43,229 nucleotides of DNA from a virus: positions 1 to 43,229 of the IMG/VR virus record IMGVR_UViG_3300004369_000777, one strand, 5' to 3'. The notes beneath the pieces are model-generated. The model worked only from the letters and a program-made list of their open reading frames with translations, was not told where the DNA came from and made no database searches. Both the position numbers and the translations under genes were made by a program. Within the stretch, counting starts at the first letter, position 1. Each line of letters starts with the position of its first letter. Below, piece after piece: positions 25,601-34,718 of this stretch.

Positions 25601-26355
25601 GTTTCAAGAAGATTGTTTATTTGAGTTCGATTCGTACTAAAGTCAACTGAAAAATATAAAAATAGAGCCTCATACAAACCAAGAGGTCTTGATAAATTTT
25701 CCAGAGATTGTTTAAAGTCTATATAATCACTTTTAATATAACTTTTTCCTCCACCCAATCGTTGACTAATACTTGCACCAACTTCAGTATTTCCAGAATT
25801 TAAAAAATACTTTTCATATTGATTTAAAATTTTATCACCACTTTCTATAAGATCTTCTGCAGCGGTTTTTGTGTATGGCAAATAGTATGGAATATTTTTA
25901 TCAGAGACATCATAAAATTTCTTGTATGCAATTTCTGTTTGTTCTTGTAAAGAAGTTGTTGGAAGTCCTTGAGGTCCCCAATCTTTTAAATTTGGAGGTA
26001 TTACTAAAGCATATAATCCTAATCTTAAAAAAGCATCAAGAACATTGTATATGTAACTTGCAATGTATGAAGCAACAGCAGCCATAAAATTTGGAAGAAG
26101 ATATATAAAATCACGAAATAAAGAAAGTGCTGTAATAGCGAAATCAAAATTGTTCACTACCAAGGTGCGCATTTTTTCTAGATATTCTCTATTCTCTTCT
26201 ATGAATGCTGCATTTCCTCCTGATAAAACATTTTTAAAATCTTCAGTAACATCTTTCCATTTACCAGGACTTGTTGGTCTATACCATTCTTCATCTGTAA
26301 GTTGATCTGAAAATTGAGTAAGTGTTCTACCTAAAGGATAGCGTTTATCACTCAT
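22627..26355 (-). CDS. Large virion/baseplate-associated protein (1242 aa)
   Basis: No firm family match. Residues about 75-123 are unusually hydrophobic (for example FRDFIYLLPNFMAAVASYIA and LRLGLYALVIPP), like an amphipathic or membrane-contacting segment. Residues about 540-600 are charged and helical (ETERIERLNELEKDKDILYD), consistent with coiled coil. The C-terminal 200 residues are beta-rich. It lies between hub/adhesion genes and gp25, so it is most likely a baseplate component, perhaps a tape-like or wedge scaffold. It is translated from an ATGA overlap with the 47-residue gene upstream and carries no signal peptide. The position argues for virion function; nothing more specific can be supported. 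Confidence 0.6.
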   Translation of the reverse strand: MSDKRYPLGRTLTQFSDQLTDEEWYRPTSPGKWKDVTEDFKNVLSGGNAAFIEENREYLEKMRTLVVNNFDFAITALSLFRDFIYLLPNFMAAVASYIASYIYNVLDAFLRLGLYALVIPPNLKDWGPQGLPTTSLQEQTEIAYKKFYDVSDKNIPYYLPYTKTAAEDLIESGDKILNQYEKYFLNSGNTEVGASISQRLGGGKSYIKSDYIDFKQSLENLSRPLGLYEALFLYFSVDFSTNRTQINNLLETIAGLSNFFQFEDLWGVHDEITGLFAPVTKRVKILSNVKIPDIQKSFISASTTSYDKKDLYSIKRNPIDNELKDIYIFPADPIANMPSERKERLLENLKNQGYNDEGDMAILNQNAKEQAGEVFDELLAFNLKQNTAEEVDTLELGIELGTQTVYADYVDDIKEVKSEIIYYSAANFAANLENSVDFNDIEQFQKFVFNDFGRVSVLVKRFGPDSTIYETSKFGNLQNFISKVNEYNSIYQRLRPQLTQTDENGNLTSGEPARDLTIFNLIQTAQQDLLNASSIIRNEYLNISDMFSITPPDLAETERIERLNELEKDKDILYDLVKKKTVDQLKARAALINENLQEKRDQLDTLSVASTTVENITNSANVVFYHNSYPLAGQNSLYKNYIQKFYNFTAVEAQNYVYEFTVKIEEKPGANNFTTNFDYIQPSQYVQVAKYNGTDYDIIADGIVMEEEMQPFNTAGGGSWAKMNFSDMLGITSTIKSLQNNVRSLERTFTPNTESLDTIIQFLKNLKERIIELIDVIDVLLELLNFSINFEGSIWAKYCRETGLEGYDKLAADLTSTEGYSKKPTKTFRPSKLSTVQVHLNKIRELDPAAADAIVDEIDNLFAQTSNHDNKDTKIQESSQISVLPDRQSDYDLAKNLGASIQNQIDQLTNIPSNLFDVGSALYTNLSNIGIASKEKAEATSKSNKILYRKAKIYAEIAKIRNTLSSEFGFSMMFLSYLPKGLPFDAYPVRYIAYLLRLLDKDDNPVTSTAAPPPIDENKINELLPNNSLLDLENILDQTSKDSNPSSGIKANPEPIAVTFTPFRTTRSFTLNDTTILSLSNNSNYFTGGPTGGDYEFTIKGKLENKYIHGIFTEDALELPNYSSSIVNDFVYRYEFELEASFNNGNYTILPEINKVDVYMGVLFEGRRNNRKIATQLNGNINEIFKFGRRKKKKFIGEIEIGKEETSIIQPYILIGYENGNLQMESLTFTVTNSEIYFYRVR

Positions 26356-26495
26356 TTAAGGTCCTTGTTTTTAATTTTTTTCTCAGTTTCTTCTATAAAA
26401 TTTAAACACATTTTTAATGTATTTTGAATTTCAGATAAGTCTTTAATCTTTTTGTCTTTAGAATCTTGAATTTTTTTATTTACATGTTCTGTCAT
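26352..26495 (-). CDS. Small lysine-rich helical protein (47 aa)
   Basis: The minus strand from ATG 26495 reads 47 residues rich in Lys, Glu, Asp and Ile (for example KKIKDLSEIQNTLKMCLNF), predicted as one or two helices. It overlaps the end of the upstream gene by 20 nt and its TGA overlaps the next ATG as ATGA, the same coupling used elsewhere in this operon. AGGA lies about 10 bases before the start. It fills what would otherwise be the largest gap in the operon. Family unknown; a small chaperone or assembly factor for the neighbouring virion proteins is possible. Confidence 0.65.
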   Translation of the reverse strand: MTEHVNKKIQDSKDKKIKDLSEIQNTLKMCLNFIEETEKKIKNKDLK

Positions 26496-28500
26496 ATAAT
26501 TTAGTTCCTACTATGTGATAGTCTCTATGTGTTTTCTCTGTATTTAAATTACTGTAATCTTCAATATCTTCATCTAACATTTTTTCATACTCAAGTAAAC
26601 TATTTACTGATAATCTTGTTTGTTCAGCAATTCCATTTGGTTCAAGATACCATAAAATAAATTCTATAAGTTTAAATGCTAAATTTTTTGGTTCTCCAGA
26701 AGATAATGTTTTGAATTCTTCACTTCCACACAAAGCTGTCCATGTATTTAAGTCGTAACCAATATCTTGTTTTAAAACACCATCGATTTGTTGGAAATCA
26801 CCGATCACATCATTTATTTGAGATATGCTTGTTTGGGGTAGAAAGGGATATTCTGTGAATACATTTTCGTAATCTGAAAATGTTGACCTTGGTATTATTG
26901 TAGCAGGAACACTTGCACCGTCAATAAAGTTTCCTAAGAAAGCAGTGTCAGATGCTTTGGAATCATTTGTCCAACCTGTTGTTTCTAGATAGTTATTCCA
27001 ATGTGTTTCATTGGTTGGAAACATAATATCATATAAACATTTGTCTTGTTCAGTTCTATAATTAACAGGGTCTGTTATAGTTTTATGATTTTCTAATTTT
27101 ATATTAAAGTTGGATTCAGGATTGTAACCCGTTTCATTTTTTAATTGCTTTGCTAATTGTTCATAAAAAACACCTATTTTAGTTTCAAACAACAAACAAA
27201 ATAGACTTGGTACAAAATACTTATATTTTTTAGTTTGATAAAAAGCCGAATTTGTATACGGTGATGAAAATTGATTTTCGATTACTTTATTTTGTAAAAA
27301 TGGCTTTTTATAATTAAAAGTATCAGTATATGGATATAATGGATTTTGATCAAAATATGGGTAGAAATATTGTGTATATAAAAAACCATGATAAGATGAT
27401 GTGCTGTTAAAATATTTTGAAATTTGATATTTGTAAATTTCATTTCTATCTAAAGTACTTATCGTATTTTTTCTAATATTTACTGTAGCAGAAACACTTG
27501 ATGTATATGGTACATTATTACCAAGTATGATGGCAAAAATTCGGTCAAGAGGGTCTGCTACTATATCTAAAAATGAATTCCATACTTGGGTTCCTACATC
27601 CCATTTGAAACCCATAAATGAAAAATTTAACCAGCTAAAAGGATTATTTTTTTCAAGAATTGCTCTCAATCCAAAACTATACTTACCACCTCTTGCCTGT
27701 ACAACACCATTTACTACAAAAGAGTTTTCATGAGGTTTTCTATAAATTGGAACAAAATATTGTCTGCTGTGACTGGTTCCATTACCTCCATATATAAAAC
27801 CTGTTGAAAAATAAGGATTATAAAAAGATACTGTGTTTTGATCACGATATGTTGTTCCTTTTTTGGCATCCTGTGAGTTTCCAATCCAAACAGTATAATT
27901 ACCTCCAGTTGGAATTAAATCACCAGTGATTCCTCCAGGTACTCTATCTGTTGTAATATTCGCTGAAACTACTAATTCTACCATAGTCTCATATCCATTT
28001 ACAGAATCTCCCCATTCTCCTATCCAATTATATGTACCTGAATAACTAGACGTACTAGCAAATGAAGAAGCTTCTTGTAATTTAGAACGAGAATCTAATG
28101 CGCTTATTCCAGCAGTACTACTAACAGGACCGACTGATAATTCCCAACTAGTTTTTCCATCTGATTGTGGTAACTCTTTTACTTCTTCCATACTATCATT
28201 AGACAATGCAACTAATCCTGGAGAACTAAAAACTTTCTTGTCTAAAGCAAATCCTAAATCATTATTATAAGGACCAATACCCAAACCACGATTCCCTTCA
28301 CCATCTTTCAATGCCTCATCGGGACACATATAATGACCAAGATAATCATAAAAATTTTTACTTGGAACTCTCATAATGTTATTGGTATCATCTGTAGTAG
28401 GATTCCAATTTTTGTTAATCACAAGTTCTGAAGACACAACAGTGGCAGTTCCTATTACCTCTTCAATTATTCTTTTTATTTTTCTTAAATATGTTTTCAT
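26476..28500 (-). CDS. Virion structural protein, unknown family (674 aa)
   Basis: No family recognised. The sequence is rich in Tyr, Ser, Thr, Asn and Gly (for example NWIGEWGDSVNGYETM, IWIGN-like strands, FYNPYFSTGFIYGGNGTSH), typical of beta-rich phage surface proteins. The middle (residues about 260-330) has aromatic segments such as NNPFSWLNFSFMGFKWD. The last 100 residues are more helical and acidic. The N-terminus MKTYLRKIKRIIEE begins MKTY like internal-protein targeting peptides but lacks a clear protease site, so I do not press that. Neighbours on both sides are virion proteins, so a tail-surface or adhesion role is the best guess. Confidence 0.55.
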   Translation of the reverse strand: MKTYLRKIKRIIEEVIGTATVVSSELVINKNWNPTTDDTNNIMRVPSKNFYDYLGHYMCPDEALKDGEGNRGLGIGPYNNDLGFALDKKVFSSPGLVALSNDSMEEVKELPQSDGKTSWELSVGPVSSTAGISALDSRSKLQEASSFASTSSYSGTYNWIGEWGDSVNGYETMVELVVSANITTDRVPGGITGDLIPTGGNYTVWIGNSQDAKKGTTYRDQNTVSFYNPYFSTGFIYGGNGTSHSRQYFVPIYRKPHENSFVVNGVVQARGGKYSFGLRAILEKNNPFSWLNFSFMGFKWDVGTQVWNSFLDIVADPLDRIFAIILGNNVPYTSSVSATVNIRKNTISTLDRNEIYKYQISKYFNSTSSYHGFLYTQYFYPYFDQNPLYPYTDTFNYKKPFLQNKVIENQFSSPYTNSAFYQTKKYKYFVPSLFCLLFETKIGVFYEQLAKQLKNETGYNPESNFNIKLENHKTITDPVNYRTEQDKCLYDIMFPTNETHWNNYLETTGWTNDSKASDTAFLGNFIDGASVPATIIPRSTFSDYENVFTEYPFLPQTSISQINDVIGDFQQIDGVLKQDIGYDLNTWTALCGSEEFKTLSSGEPKNLAFKLIEFILWYLEPNGIAEQTRLSVNSLLEYEKMLDEDIEDYSNLNTEKTHRDYHIVGTKLYDRTCK

Positions 28501-28512
28501 TATTTTTTTATA

Positions 28513-30507
28513 TTAACGTGTAATAATCAAACTATGATAAAATGGTGTACTACCTGCTGATGTAGTACTGTTAACAGTAGTGGCTCCTTTTCCTACTGTT
28601 GTTCCGCTAATTGGATTAGATGGATTAGATAGTGTTAATATGTCATTATACTTTATATCAAATGTTCTGGTAATTTTATCCCCACATGCATTTAATACAT
28701 GAATAACAACACTAGTATCCGCAGAATCAGGTGTGAAAGATACTTGATTTACGATATCAGGAGATAACAAACTAGCAGTTGATGTACCTGATGGAAGACT
28801 TTTGGCTTTATAATATTGTGCATTTAAAGCAAGATTAGTTTGAGAAAAAATATTAAATCCAACATCTATATTGAAAACAAGTGGATTGAAAAATAATAAA
28901 TCACCATTCGCATCAGGTGAAGCTGGAGAAACATTTTCAAAACTATCTAGTACAGGACCTGTTATAGCACATTGAGTATCATCAACAGTAATTGAGACTT
29001 CACTATCCGCCATACCAATAAACAAATGAAAGTTATTAGCAATCTGTGCATTACCATTTAAAAATCCCGCAACATCTGCACTATTATTATTTAAAAAACT
29101 TGTACACTCCAAGTAATTTGATTCATTTACAGAATTATAATAAGTGATGTATTTGACAGAAGTTCCTGGCTCGGGAAGATTCCATTTAGGTCCAACTGGT
29201 GTAAAAGTATACACTTCATCATCAGACACATATGTACCTCCACTACTATTAGAAGGTTTGAATATAGTCGTTCCAAATAAATCTACCGTATATGTTTCAC
29301 CTTCAACACCCGTAACATTTAAAGTAACTTTGTTTATGTTATTATCGGTTGGAGAAGTGAGTGATGTCCAAGAAGCTAAAGCTGCCGCCTGTTCTCTATT
29401 ATATGTTTTTGAATCTTGTACTGTATTCGTAGAATCTTTTACGTTAATGGAGATGTTTTCAAAATCATTACTAGCAAAACTTTTTAAAAAAGAAACAACA
29501 ATTCTAGTGTTAAAAACTTCTATTTTAGAGATGTTTAAACCTACACCAGGTGCTCTAGAAGGTACAGGATAATCAAATACATTACCTTGAGATATGTTTT
29601 CAAATTGATACAAATCTGCTTCAAAGACGGCTTCACTTACAGTATAGTCATTTAAACTAACATCATCTTTATATAATGTCACTACTCCAGAAAAATTGGA
29701 AGTTGTACCAGTACCACTTGTTACCGTTAATACCTTAACTGCTTGGTCGCTGTCTGCATTCCAAGGTTCTGCTTTAAATCTATATGTCAATGGTGCAGTT
29801 ATATTTCCAGAAACGTCATGTCCATACAAAACTACTTCGTGTGAGCCCGCAGTGTTAATTGTTATATTACTTGGAAATGTTGTAATTTCTGCTATTGCTG
29901 TACCATCTATAGTTCCTGTAACTTTATCAGCACCAGAAATTTCATCAAATAGATCTACTTCTAATGTTATTGGTGGAGAAGAAAATTGACCAGTTTTATT
30001 TCGTAATGTTAATAGCGGTGGTGTGTTATCCGGCACAGGACCAAAAACTGCTGAATCTCCAGCTACACCAGAATCGTGTGTAGTTTCACCTGACATAGTA
30101 AAGACATACGCATTATCTCCCAATTCCATTGGAAAATTAAAAGATATTAATTGACGGTCACCAGATGTTACAACATCACTAATATATCCTCCAATACTCG
30201 CAGGATAACCACTACCACTTAAAGTGGTCCATCCTGCATTTAGTAATTCACTTGCATTACCTGTTATGAAGAGCAGTTTTCCAAACTGATCTTCCATCGA
30301 AACGCCATTTTTTTTGATTTGATAAAAATACCAATTCAAACTTCTTAAACCGGCATCACCTTGGCTTCCTTGTTGTGTGCCTCCCGCAGAAACTGTTATA
30401 TATGCAGCATCTAATGACTTTGCTGTCCAAATAGGACCAAAATTCGGGTCTGTACCCGTATAATTAAAATTTGTTCCTAAATTAAAAAAACTTATACTAA
30501 TTCCCAT
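28513..30507 (-). CDS. Virion protein with Ig-like domains (664 aa)
   Basis: Probable tail-surface protein. The first 150 residues form a beta-rich domain (GISISFFNLGTNFNYTGTDP). Residues about 155-250 look like an Ig-like domain of the type found in bacterial and phage surface proteins: DNTPPLLTLRNK, then ITLEVDLFDEISGADKVTG and HEVVLYGHDVSGNIT, where the PP-L and the D-x-SGN turns are typical. Further beta repeats follow to the C-terminus (FDIKYNDILTLSNPSNPISG). Such domains often bind carbohydrate on the host surface. It follows the glycosyltransferase by one base. Call as virion protein is good; the exact place on the particle is not visible. Confidence 0.6.
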   Translation of the reverse strand: MGISISFFNLGTNFNYTGTDPNFGPIWTAKSLDAAYITVSAGGTQQGSQGDAGLRSLNWYFYQIKKNGVSMEDQFGKLLFITGNASELLNAGWTTLSGSGYPASIGGYISDVVTSGDRQLISFNFPMELGDNAYVFTMSGETTHDSGVAGDSAVFGPVPDNTPPLLTLRNKTGQFSSPPITLEVDLFDEISGADKVTGTIDGTAIAEITTFPSNITINTAGSHEVVLYGHDVSGNITAPLTYRFKAEPWNADSDQAVKVLTVTSGTGTTSNFSGVVTLYKDDVSLNDYTVSEAVFEADLYQFENISQGNVFDYPVPSRAPGVGLNISKIEVFNTRIVVSFLKSFASNDFENISINVKDSTNTVQDSKTYNREQAAALASWTSLTSPTDNNINKVTLNVTGVEGETYTVDLFGTTIFKPSNSSGGTYVSDDEVYTFTPVGPKWNLPEPGTSVKYITYYNSVNESNYLECTSFLNNNSADVAGFLNGNAQIANNFHLFIGMADSEVSITVDDTQCAITGPVLDSFENVSPASPDANGDLLFFNPLVFNIDVGFNIFSQTNLALNAQYYKAKSLPSGTSTASLLSPDIVNQVSFTPDSADTSVVIHVLNACGDKITRTFDIKYNDILTLSNPSNPISGTTVGKGATTVNSTTSAGSTPFYHSLIITR

Positions 30508-30508
30508 T

Positions 30509-31369
30509 TCAAATATTCTTTATAAATTGTTTTAAAAATCCAATAGGAGAACAATAACTCTCCCACACTTCACGATTAAATTTTTGTTTTTTTATGATAT
30601 TATTATTTTCTACAAATTCTTTTATAATAATTTCTAATTCACTTATACTTTCATTTCCATTTAATACTATAGCTACTTCATTTAAATGAATATCATTTTC
30701 AAATATAAAATCTCTATCAGTGTTTATTAATATTGGTATTCTTCCCATCATCAGTGTTTCATAAAAACGATAGCAATAATTTCCAGCACCTCTATAACAT
30801 ACTGTAAATAAATTGTTTTCTATGTTGAATAGAAATTCTTTTTTTAGTAGTAAATCTTTTGTTCCTGTGAGTAATTTATTTCTTATAATAAAATTAGTTT
30901 TGAACTTCAATAATCTAAATTTATTAATAATTTTTTCTCTTCCATATAATAAATGACCACAATATCCAATACTTATATTATTTACGTAAGTATTTTTAAA
31001 ACTGTCTTCACAAAATGCGGGAAATGAAAATTCAGTTTTTTTCTTTTTTGATTTTAGTAATGCAGTTCTATATAATATGACATTATCTTTATAGTAATAA
31101 TCACAATCGTTTATATCATTTGAAAATGCATAGACTTTATCATTGAAACTATTTAATAAATTAAAAACAGAATCGTGTATTTCAAAGTTTAGTAAATCTG
31201 GAAAAACTATAATTGCATTTTTATCATCAATATATTCAAAAGTTTTTTTACAAAAATCATCAACACCTTTAAATTTTATGTCATCATGCATTGTATTTTT
31301 ACCATACAACGGCAGTACATCACGATTAAAATTATGAAATTTTTCATTATATAATAAAGGTATTTTCAT
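30509..31369 (-). CDS. Exostosin-type (GT47-like) glycosyltransferase
   Basis: Predicted cytoplasmic glycosyltransferase of 286 residues. The C-terminal half carries the exostosin signature: NNLFTVCYRGAGNYCYRFYE, then TLMMGRIPILINTDRDFIFE, near residues 185-225. In the family the consensus is F-C-x-x-R-G-x-x-x-x-R-x-x-E-x-x-x-x-G-x-I-P-V-I, which contacts the sugar nucleotide, and all key positions are present. Its base composition is more AT-rich and Asn/Lys/Ile-rich than neighbouring virion genes. It starts within an ATGA overlap with the 1113-residue gene and is followed one base later by the Ig-domain gene, so it is expressed late with virion genes. It may glycosylate a virion protein or the host surface. 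Confidence 0.7.
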   Translation of the reverse strand: MKIPLLYNEKFHNFNRDVLPLYGKNTMHDDIKFKGVDDFCKKTFEYIDDKNAIIVFPDLLNFEIHDSVFNLLNSFNDKVYAFSNDINDCDYYYKDNVILYRTALLKSKKKKTEFSFPAFCEDSFKNTYVNNISIGYCGHLLYGREKIINKFRLLKFKTNFIIRNKLLTGTKDLLLKKEFLFNIENNLFTVCYRGAGNYCYRFYETLMMGRIPILINTDRDFIFENDIHLNEVAIVLNGNESISELEIIIKEFVENNNIIKKQKFNREVWESYCSPIGFLKQFIKNI

Positions 31370-34300
31370 TCTATTTCTATTTCTTCAAACTCCACAATTC
31401 TTAGTAAAAAGCTATCCATAATATTTGGTGGCTTGTTCAATGGTGTTTTTAAACTTAAAATAAACGTACCATCTTGAGTCGAACCTGAACCATTTTCTAT
31501 ATTAACACTATTGTTATTCATTGTCACATTTACCGCAGTTGCTCCAAGTTTATAACTAAACTCAAATGCCGTAGAATTATAATTGTGATAATAATCTGAA
31601 CCAGAATTTCCTTTTGATGTGAGTGTAAATGTTCTAGTTGGATTTGATGTAGCATATTCATTTGCACTATTTGCGTTAACTGTACCATCCATGAAAATTG
31701 GTTTAAAATACTTTGACCAATACTCTAGAGTATTACCATTTGTTGCAGTCAAATAGTGTGATGTATTATCATCATATTCCTTGAAGAAAATATTTGCGCT
31801 TGATGTTCCTGATTTTCCTTTTTTCAATATTTTAAATCTATGTTGATTTACGATTTCTGCAACTTCTATTTCCAAACCACAATGACTATAATCAAAATCA
31901 TACAGGTGAGTGCTTTCAGAATATGAAACTAAATCTCCATATGGATCATCATTTGATAAAGGCTGATATCTAATTTTTCTTATTTGTAATGTGTCTCCCG
32001 CAGCAAAACCATGAGAAGCTGGGTTGTCATTAATTAAGGTTTCCAATACTATGTAACGATCTTCTCCATCAGTAAAATACAATGTACCCACTGCAGATTC
32101 TTCACATGCAGTATCAAAAGATTGATATCCGGTTATATCTTCTGCATAGATTGGCACACCTTGAGTAAATGCAAATGAATTGTAATTATAGATAGTTAAA
32201 AACGAACTTAGTGCAGAGGTAACAGTAACTACATCTTTTGCTGTCAAACTACTAAGAGATGAATCTGTACCATCTCTTGTGAAATCAGTACCACGATACA
32301 AAATAACTTTTTCTGTAGCCGCTGAAGGAACCATAAAAGTTGGGCTATTACCTTCTTCATCTCCAGTAGATGATGTTCTCAATAGGAATTGTCCAACACC
32401 CTCTACATCAAAACCACTATTTTTTAAATCTGGTGATTGTGATTTTGATTGAATATTAAATCCTATGCGATTAATTTTTCCATTATAAATTTGATTATGA
32501 GAATATGGTGGAGTCACTGTAATGTTTGTAGAACTTTCTACTTGATTTACCGTGTGGTACATTTTATATACAGGAAGAATTCCTGATTGAAGTGATTCCA
32601 AAGCTCTCGTAGTCTTAACTGCTCTCGTAAGCGTAGTGTTAGAAATTCCGCTGTTTATGTCTGCACCGTCAACACGATACACACTTATTAAACGATTTCC
32701 TTCTAACGATTCAAATCTATATTCATCACCATTAATAATAATTAAATCACCAATTTCAAATGTATTATTAACATCATAATCAACACTGAATTGTACACTA
32801 CCACGTTTTTTATTTGTTGTAGATGGTATTAAAGATACTGTTTCTGAAACGCCAGAAAATAAATTTGTTTTACCAGAAACTTCTTCTGAACGAATCTTTC
32901 TTGATGATGGATTTATTGTGAATGATGCATTATAAGTAATGTTAAGACCTTGATAATTTTCTGTTTTTTCAACATCATCATACGTTTTAGCAGTTACAAT
33001 ATATTCAACACCTGACAAAATAATTTTTATATTATCTTCATACACATTCAAAAAATCTGTGCCTGTGTAGTAAATAGTGTTTGTTCCATTTGTAATAAAA
33101 CTACCCCCTAAAATTTTCTCTCTAAAGTTTAATTCTATTACATCACCAGTTGCCAATTCTTCATCAAATCGTGTTCCTTGACCAACAATAGGGTCACGAA
33201 CTATCAGTATTGGACCAGTATAATCATCAGCAATGGCCGTAGATGATATAAAGTTTCCAGTTTCTGGGTCAAAGACTAATGGAAACGTATTGCCATTTGG
33301 AATGATAATTGAATCACCTGGATTTAAAACAGTTCCATCTAAAGGATTTACTGTTGTAGTTGTATCTCCACCAACTGGAGCTTGTAAATTTGCAGAACCT
33401 TCATCACCAGGACTGAGTTTTACTGTACCTGTAAGTTCAAATCTATTTTGTAATATGATTTCTTCACCTTCAATTGGTGAGCCATCCATAATCATACGTA
33501 TTGGTTTAGGTTCAGGATTCACAACCTTGGAATATGGAAATCCTTGATTCGGAGTAATATATGGAAATTGATTAGTTCCTGCAGGTATTAAAATATTTAC
33601 ATCGGGAGGATCCAGAGCGCCTGTGGAAATATCTATTGTAGAAACACAATTTTCGGTATCTGGTATATTGTTTAATATACTACACTTTATGTACGGAAGC
33701 CAAGGAATATCTGCATCAAAACCTTCTTCTCTATATTTTGGTATAAATGCAGTAAGAGGTAGTGTATTTCCACTTTGAACAAAATCTACCGTTGAGTCTT
33801 TACATTGCACAAATACATCACCATCTGTCTTTAGACATTGTAACATGATAGTGTGTGTTTTATCATCGTCATTGTCTTCATAAAATGTGAATGCTTTTTC
33901 TGAAAAAAATCCACCACCTCTCCAATTTGGTTGATCATCAGGATATGTTTGATCTTGAAAAGGTAATGCACCTCTAAGATTAAAACGATGAATGTATTTG
34001 TCAATGTCTTCTTCAGATTGTATTGCATGTTGAAGACCTCTGAGATATGCTCTCTTGATTCCCATAGCAGTACATGCACGAATAATTTCAGATACTTCAA
34101 CAAAGTTATATTTTTTCATGTCTTCAATCATCAAGTTTGCATTGTCTATGATTTTTTTTCTCAATGATTGAATTGCTGCAGGTGCTGTACTTAATCTCAA
34201 TGATAGCGTTTTTTTCTTTTGAATTTCATATGCATCATTCTGAGTAAAAGCAGAAGAGCCTTGAGGTACATTAATTGCAGTTGATATTGATTTGGTTCTT

Positions 34301-34707
34301 GTTGTGGTGTGCCAGTAATGCGTAATTTGAGATGGGTCATCTTCAACTGCACTTGTACCACTTATACCAATAATATAATTGGCATAATTTACACGATGAG
34401 CGGTATCATTCCAAGTTGCTGCTGAACTTGCTCTTGCATCCAACGCATATACATCACCTGTAAGTCCAGGAGTGAATGGATTCGTTGTAAAACTGTTTGT
34501 GATATCAGCACCGCTCCTTACATCTGACAATCCATTAGCTAATAAAGTTGCACTTGTTGTGTTGAGTCCAGACCAAAGTTCATTGAGTATCGAAACAATG
34601 TCATCTCCAGCTTCCGCTCCGTTCACAATAGCATAAGACCCTGAGAATAAATTACCTGGATAATGATCTTCTGCTACGAACAATACTGTTTTTACATCTC
34701 TTGCCAT
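31366..34707 (-). CDS. Large virion structural protein (1113 aa)
   Basis: No family recognised with confidence. The N-terminal 230 residues are mixed alpha/beta (MARDVKTVLFVAEDHYPGNL, IQSLRKKIIDNANLMIEDM). Residues 330 onward are beta-rich with many Gly/Thr/Asn turns (NILIPAGTNQFPYITPNQG; VNPLDGTVLNPGDSIIIPNG), consistent with stacked beta domains of a tail-surface or fibre-like protein. The C-terminus ends in an acidic strand (RIVEFEEIEIE). It follows the 155-residue repeat protein by 11 bp and overlaps the glycosyltransferase by four. It could be the main substrate for that enzyme, given its Ser/Thr/Asn content. That link is inference. Confidence 0.55.
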   Translation of the reverse strand: MARDVKTVLFVAEDHYPGNLFSGSYAIVNGAEAGDDIVSILNELWSGLNTTSATLLANGLSDVRSGADITNSFTTNPFTPGLTGDVYALDARASSAATWNDTAHRVNYANYIIGISGTSAVEDDPSQITHYWHTTTRTKSISTAINVPQGSSAFTQNDAYEIQKKKTLSLRLSTAPAAIQSLRKKIIDNANLMIEDMKKYNFVEVSEIIRACTAMGIKRAYLRGLQHAIQSEEDIDKYIHRFNLRGALPFQDQTYPDDQPNWRGGGFFSEKAFTFYEDNDDDKTHTIMLQCLKTDGDVFVQCKDSTVDFVQSGNTLPLTAFIPKYREEGFDADIPWLPYIKCSILNNIPDTENCVSTIDISTGALDPPDVNILIPAGTNQFPYITPNQGFPYSKVVNPEPKPIRMIMDGSPIEGEEIILQNRFELTGTVKLSPGDEGSANLQAPVGGDTTTTVNPLDGTVLNPGDSIIIPNGNTFPLVFDPETGNFISSTAIADDYTGPILIVRDPIVGQGTRFDEELATGDVIELNFREKILGGSFITNGTNTIYYTGTDFLNVYEDNIKIILSGVEYIVTAKTYDDVEKTENYQGLNITYNASFTINPSSRKIRSEEVSGKTNLFSGVSETVSLIPSTTNKKRGSVQFSVDYDVNNTFEIGDLIIINGDEYRFESLEGNRLISVYRVDGADINSGISNTTLTRAVKTTRALESLQSGILPVYKMYHTVNQVESSTNITVTPPYSHNQIYNGKINRIGFNIQSKSQSPDLKNSGFDVEGVGQFLLRTSSTGDEEGNSPTFMVPSAATEKVILYRGTDFTRDGTDSSLSSLTAKDVVTVTSALSSFLTIYNYNSFAFTQGVPIYAEDITGYQSFDTACEESAVGTLYFTDGEDRYIVLETLINDNPASHGFAAGDTLQIRKIRYQPLSNDDPYGDLVSYSESTHLYDFDYSHCGLEIEVAEIVNQHRFKILKKGKSGTSSANIFFKEYDDNTSHYLTATNGNTLEYWSKYFKPIFMDGTVNANSANEYATSNPTRTFTLTSKGNSGSDYYHNYNSTAFEFSYKLGATAVNVTMNNNSVNIENGSGSTQDGTFILSLKTPLNKPPNIMDSFLLRIVEFEEIEIE

Positions 34708-34718
34708 AATTTATAATC

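Noticed and set aside
26476-26520. Stop region of the 674-residue virion gene as a gap without a gene
   Set aside because: A coupled 47-residue gene begins here on the same strand.
26476-28500. Capsid-targeting peptide at MKTYLRKIKRIIEE
   Set aside because: Begins like the peptide but lacks the F-(I/L)-x-E-A ending, and the gene lies among tail genes.
29144-29572. Plus-strand frame of 142 codons inside the Ig-domain virion gene
   Set aside because: Antisense shadow; the Ser/Thr/Val-rich sequence mirrors the opposite beta-rich gene.
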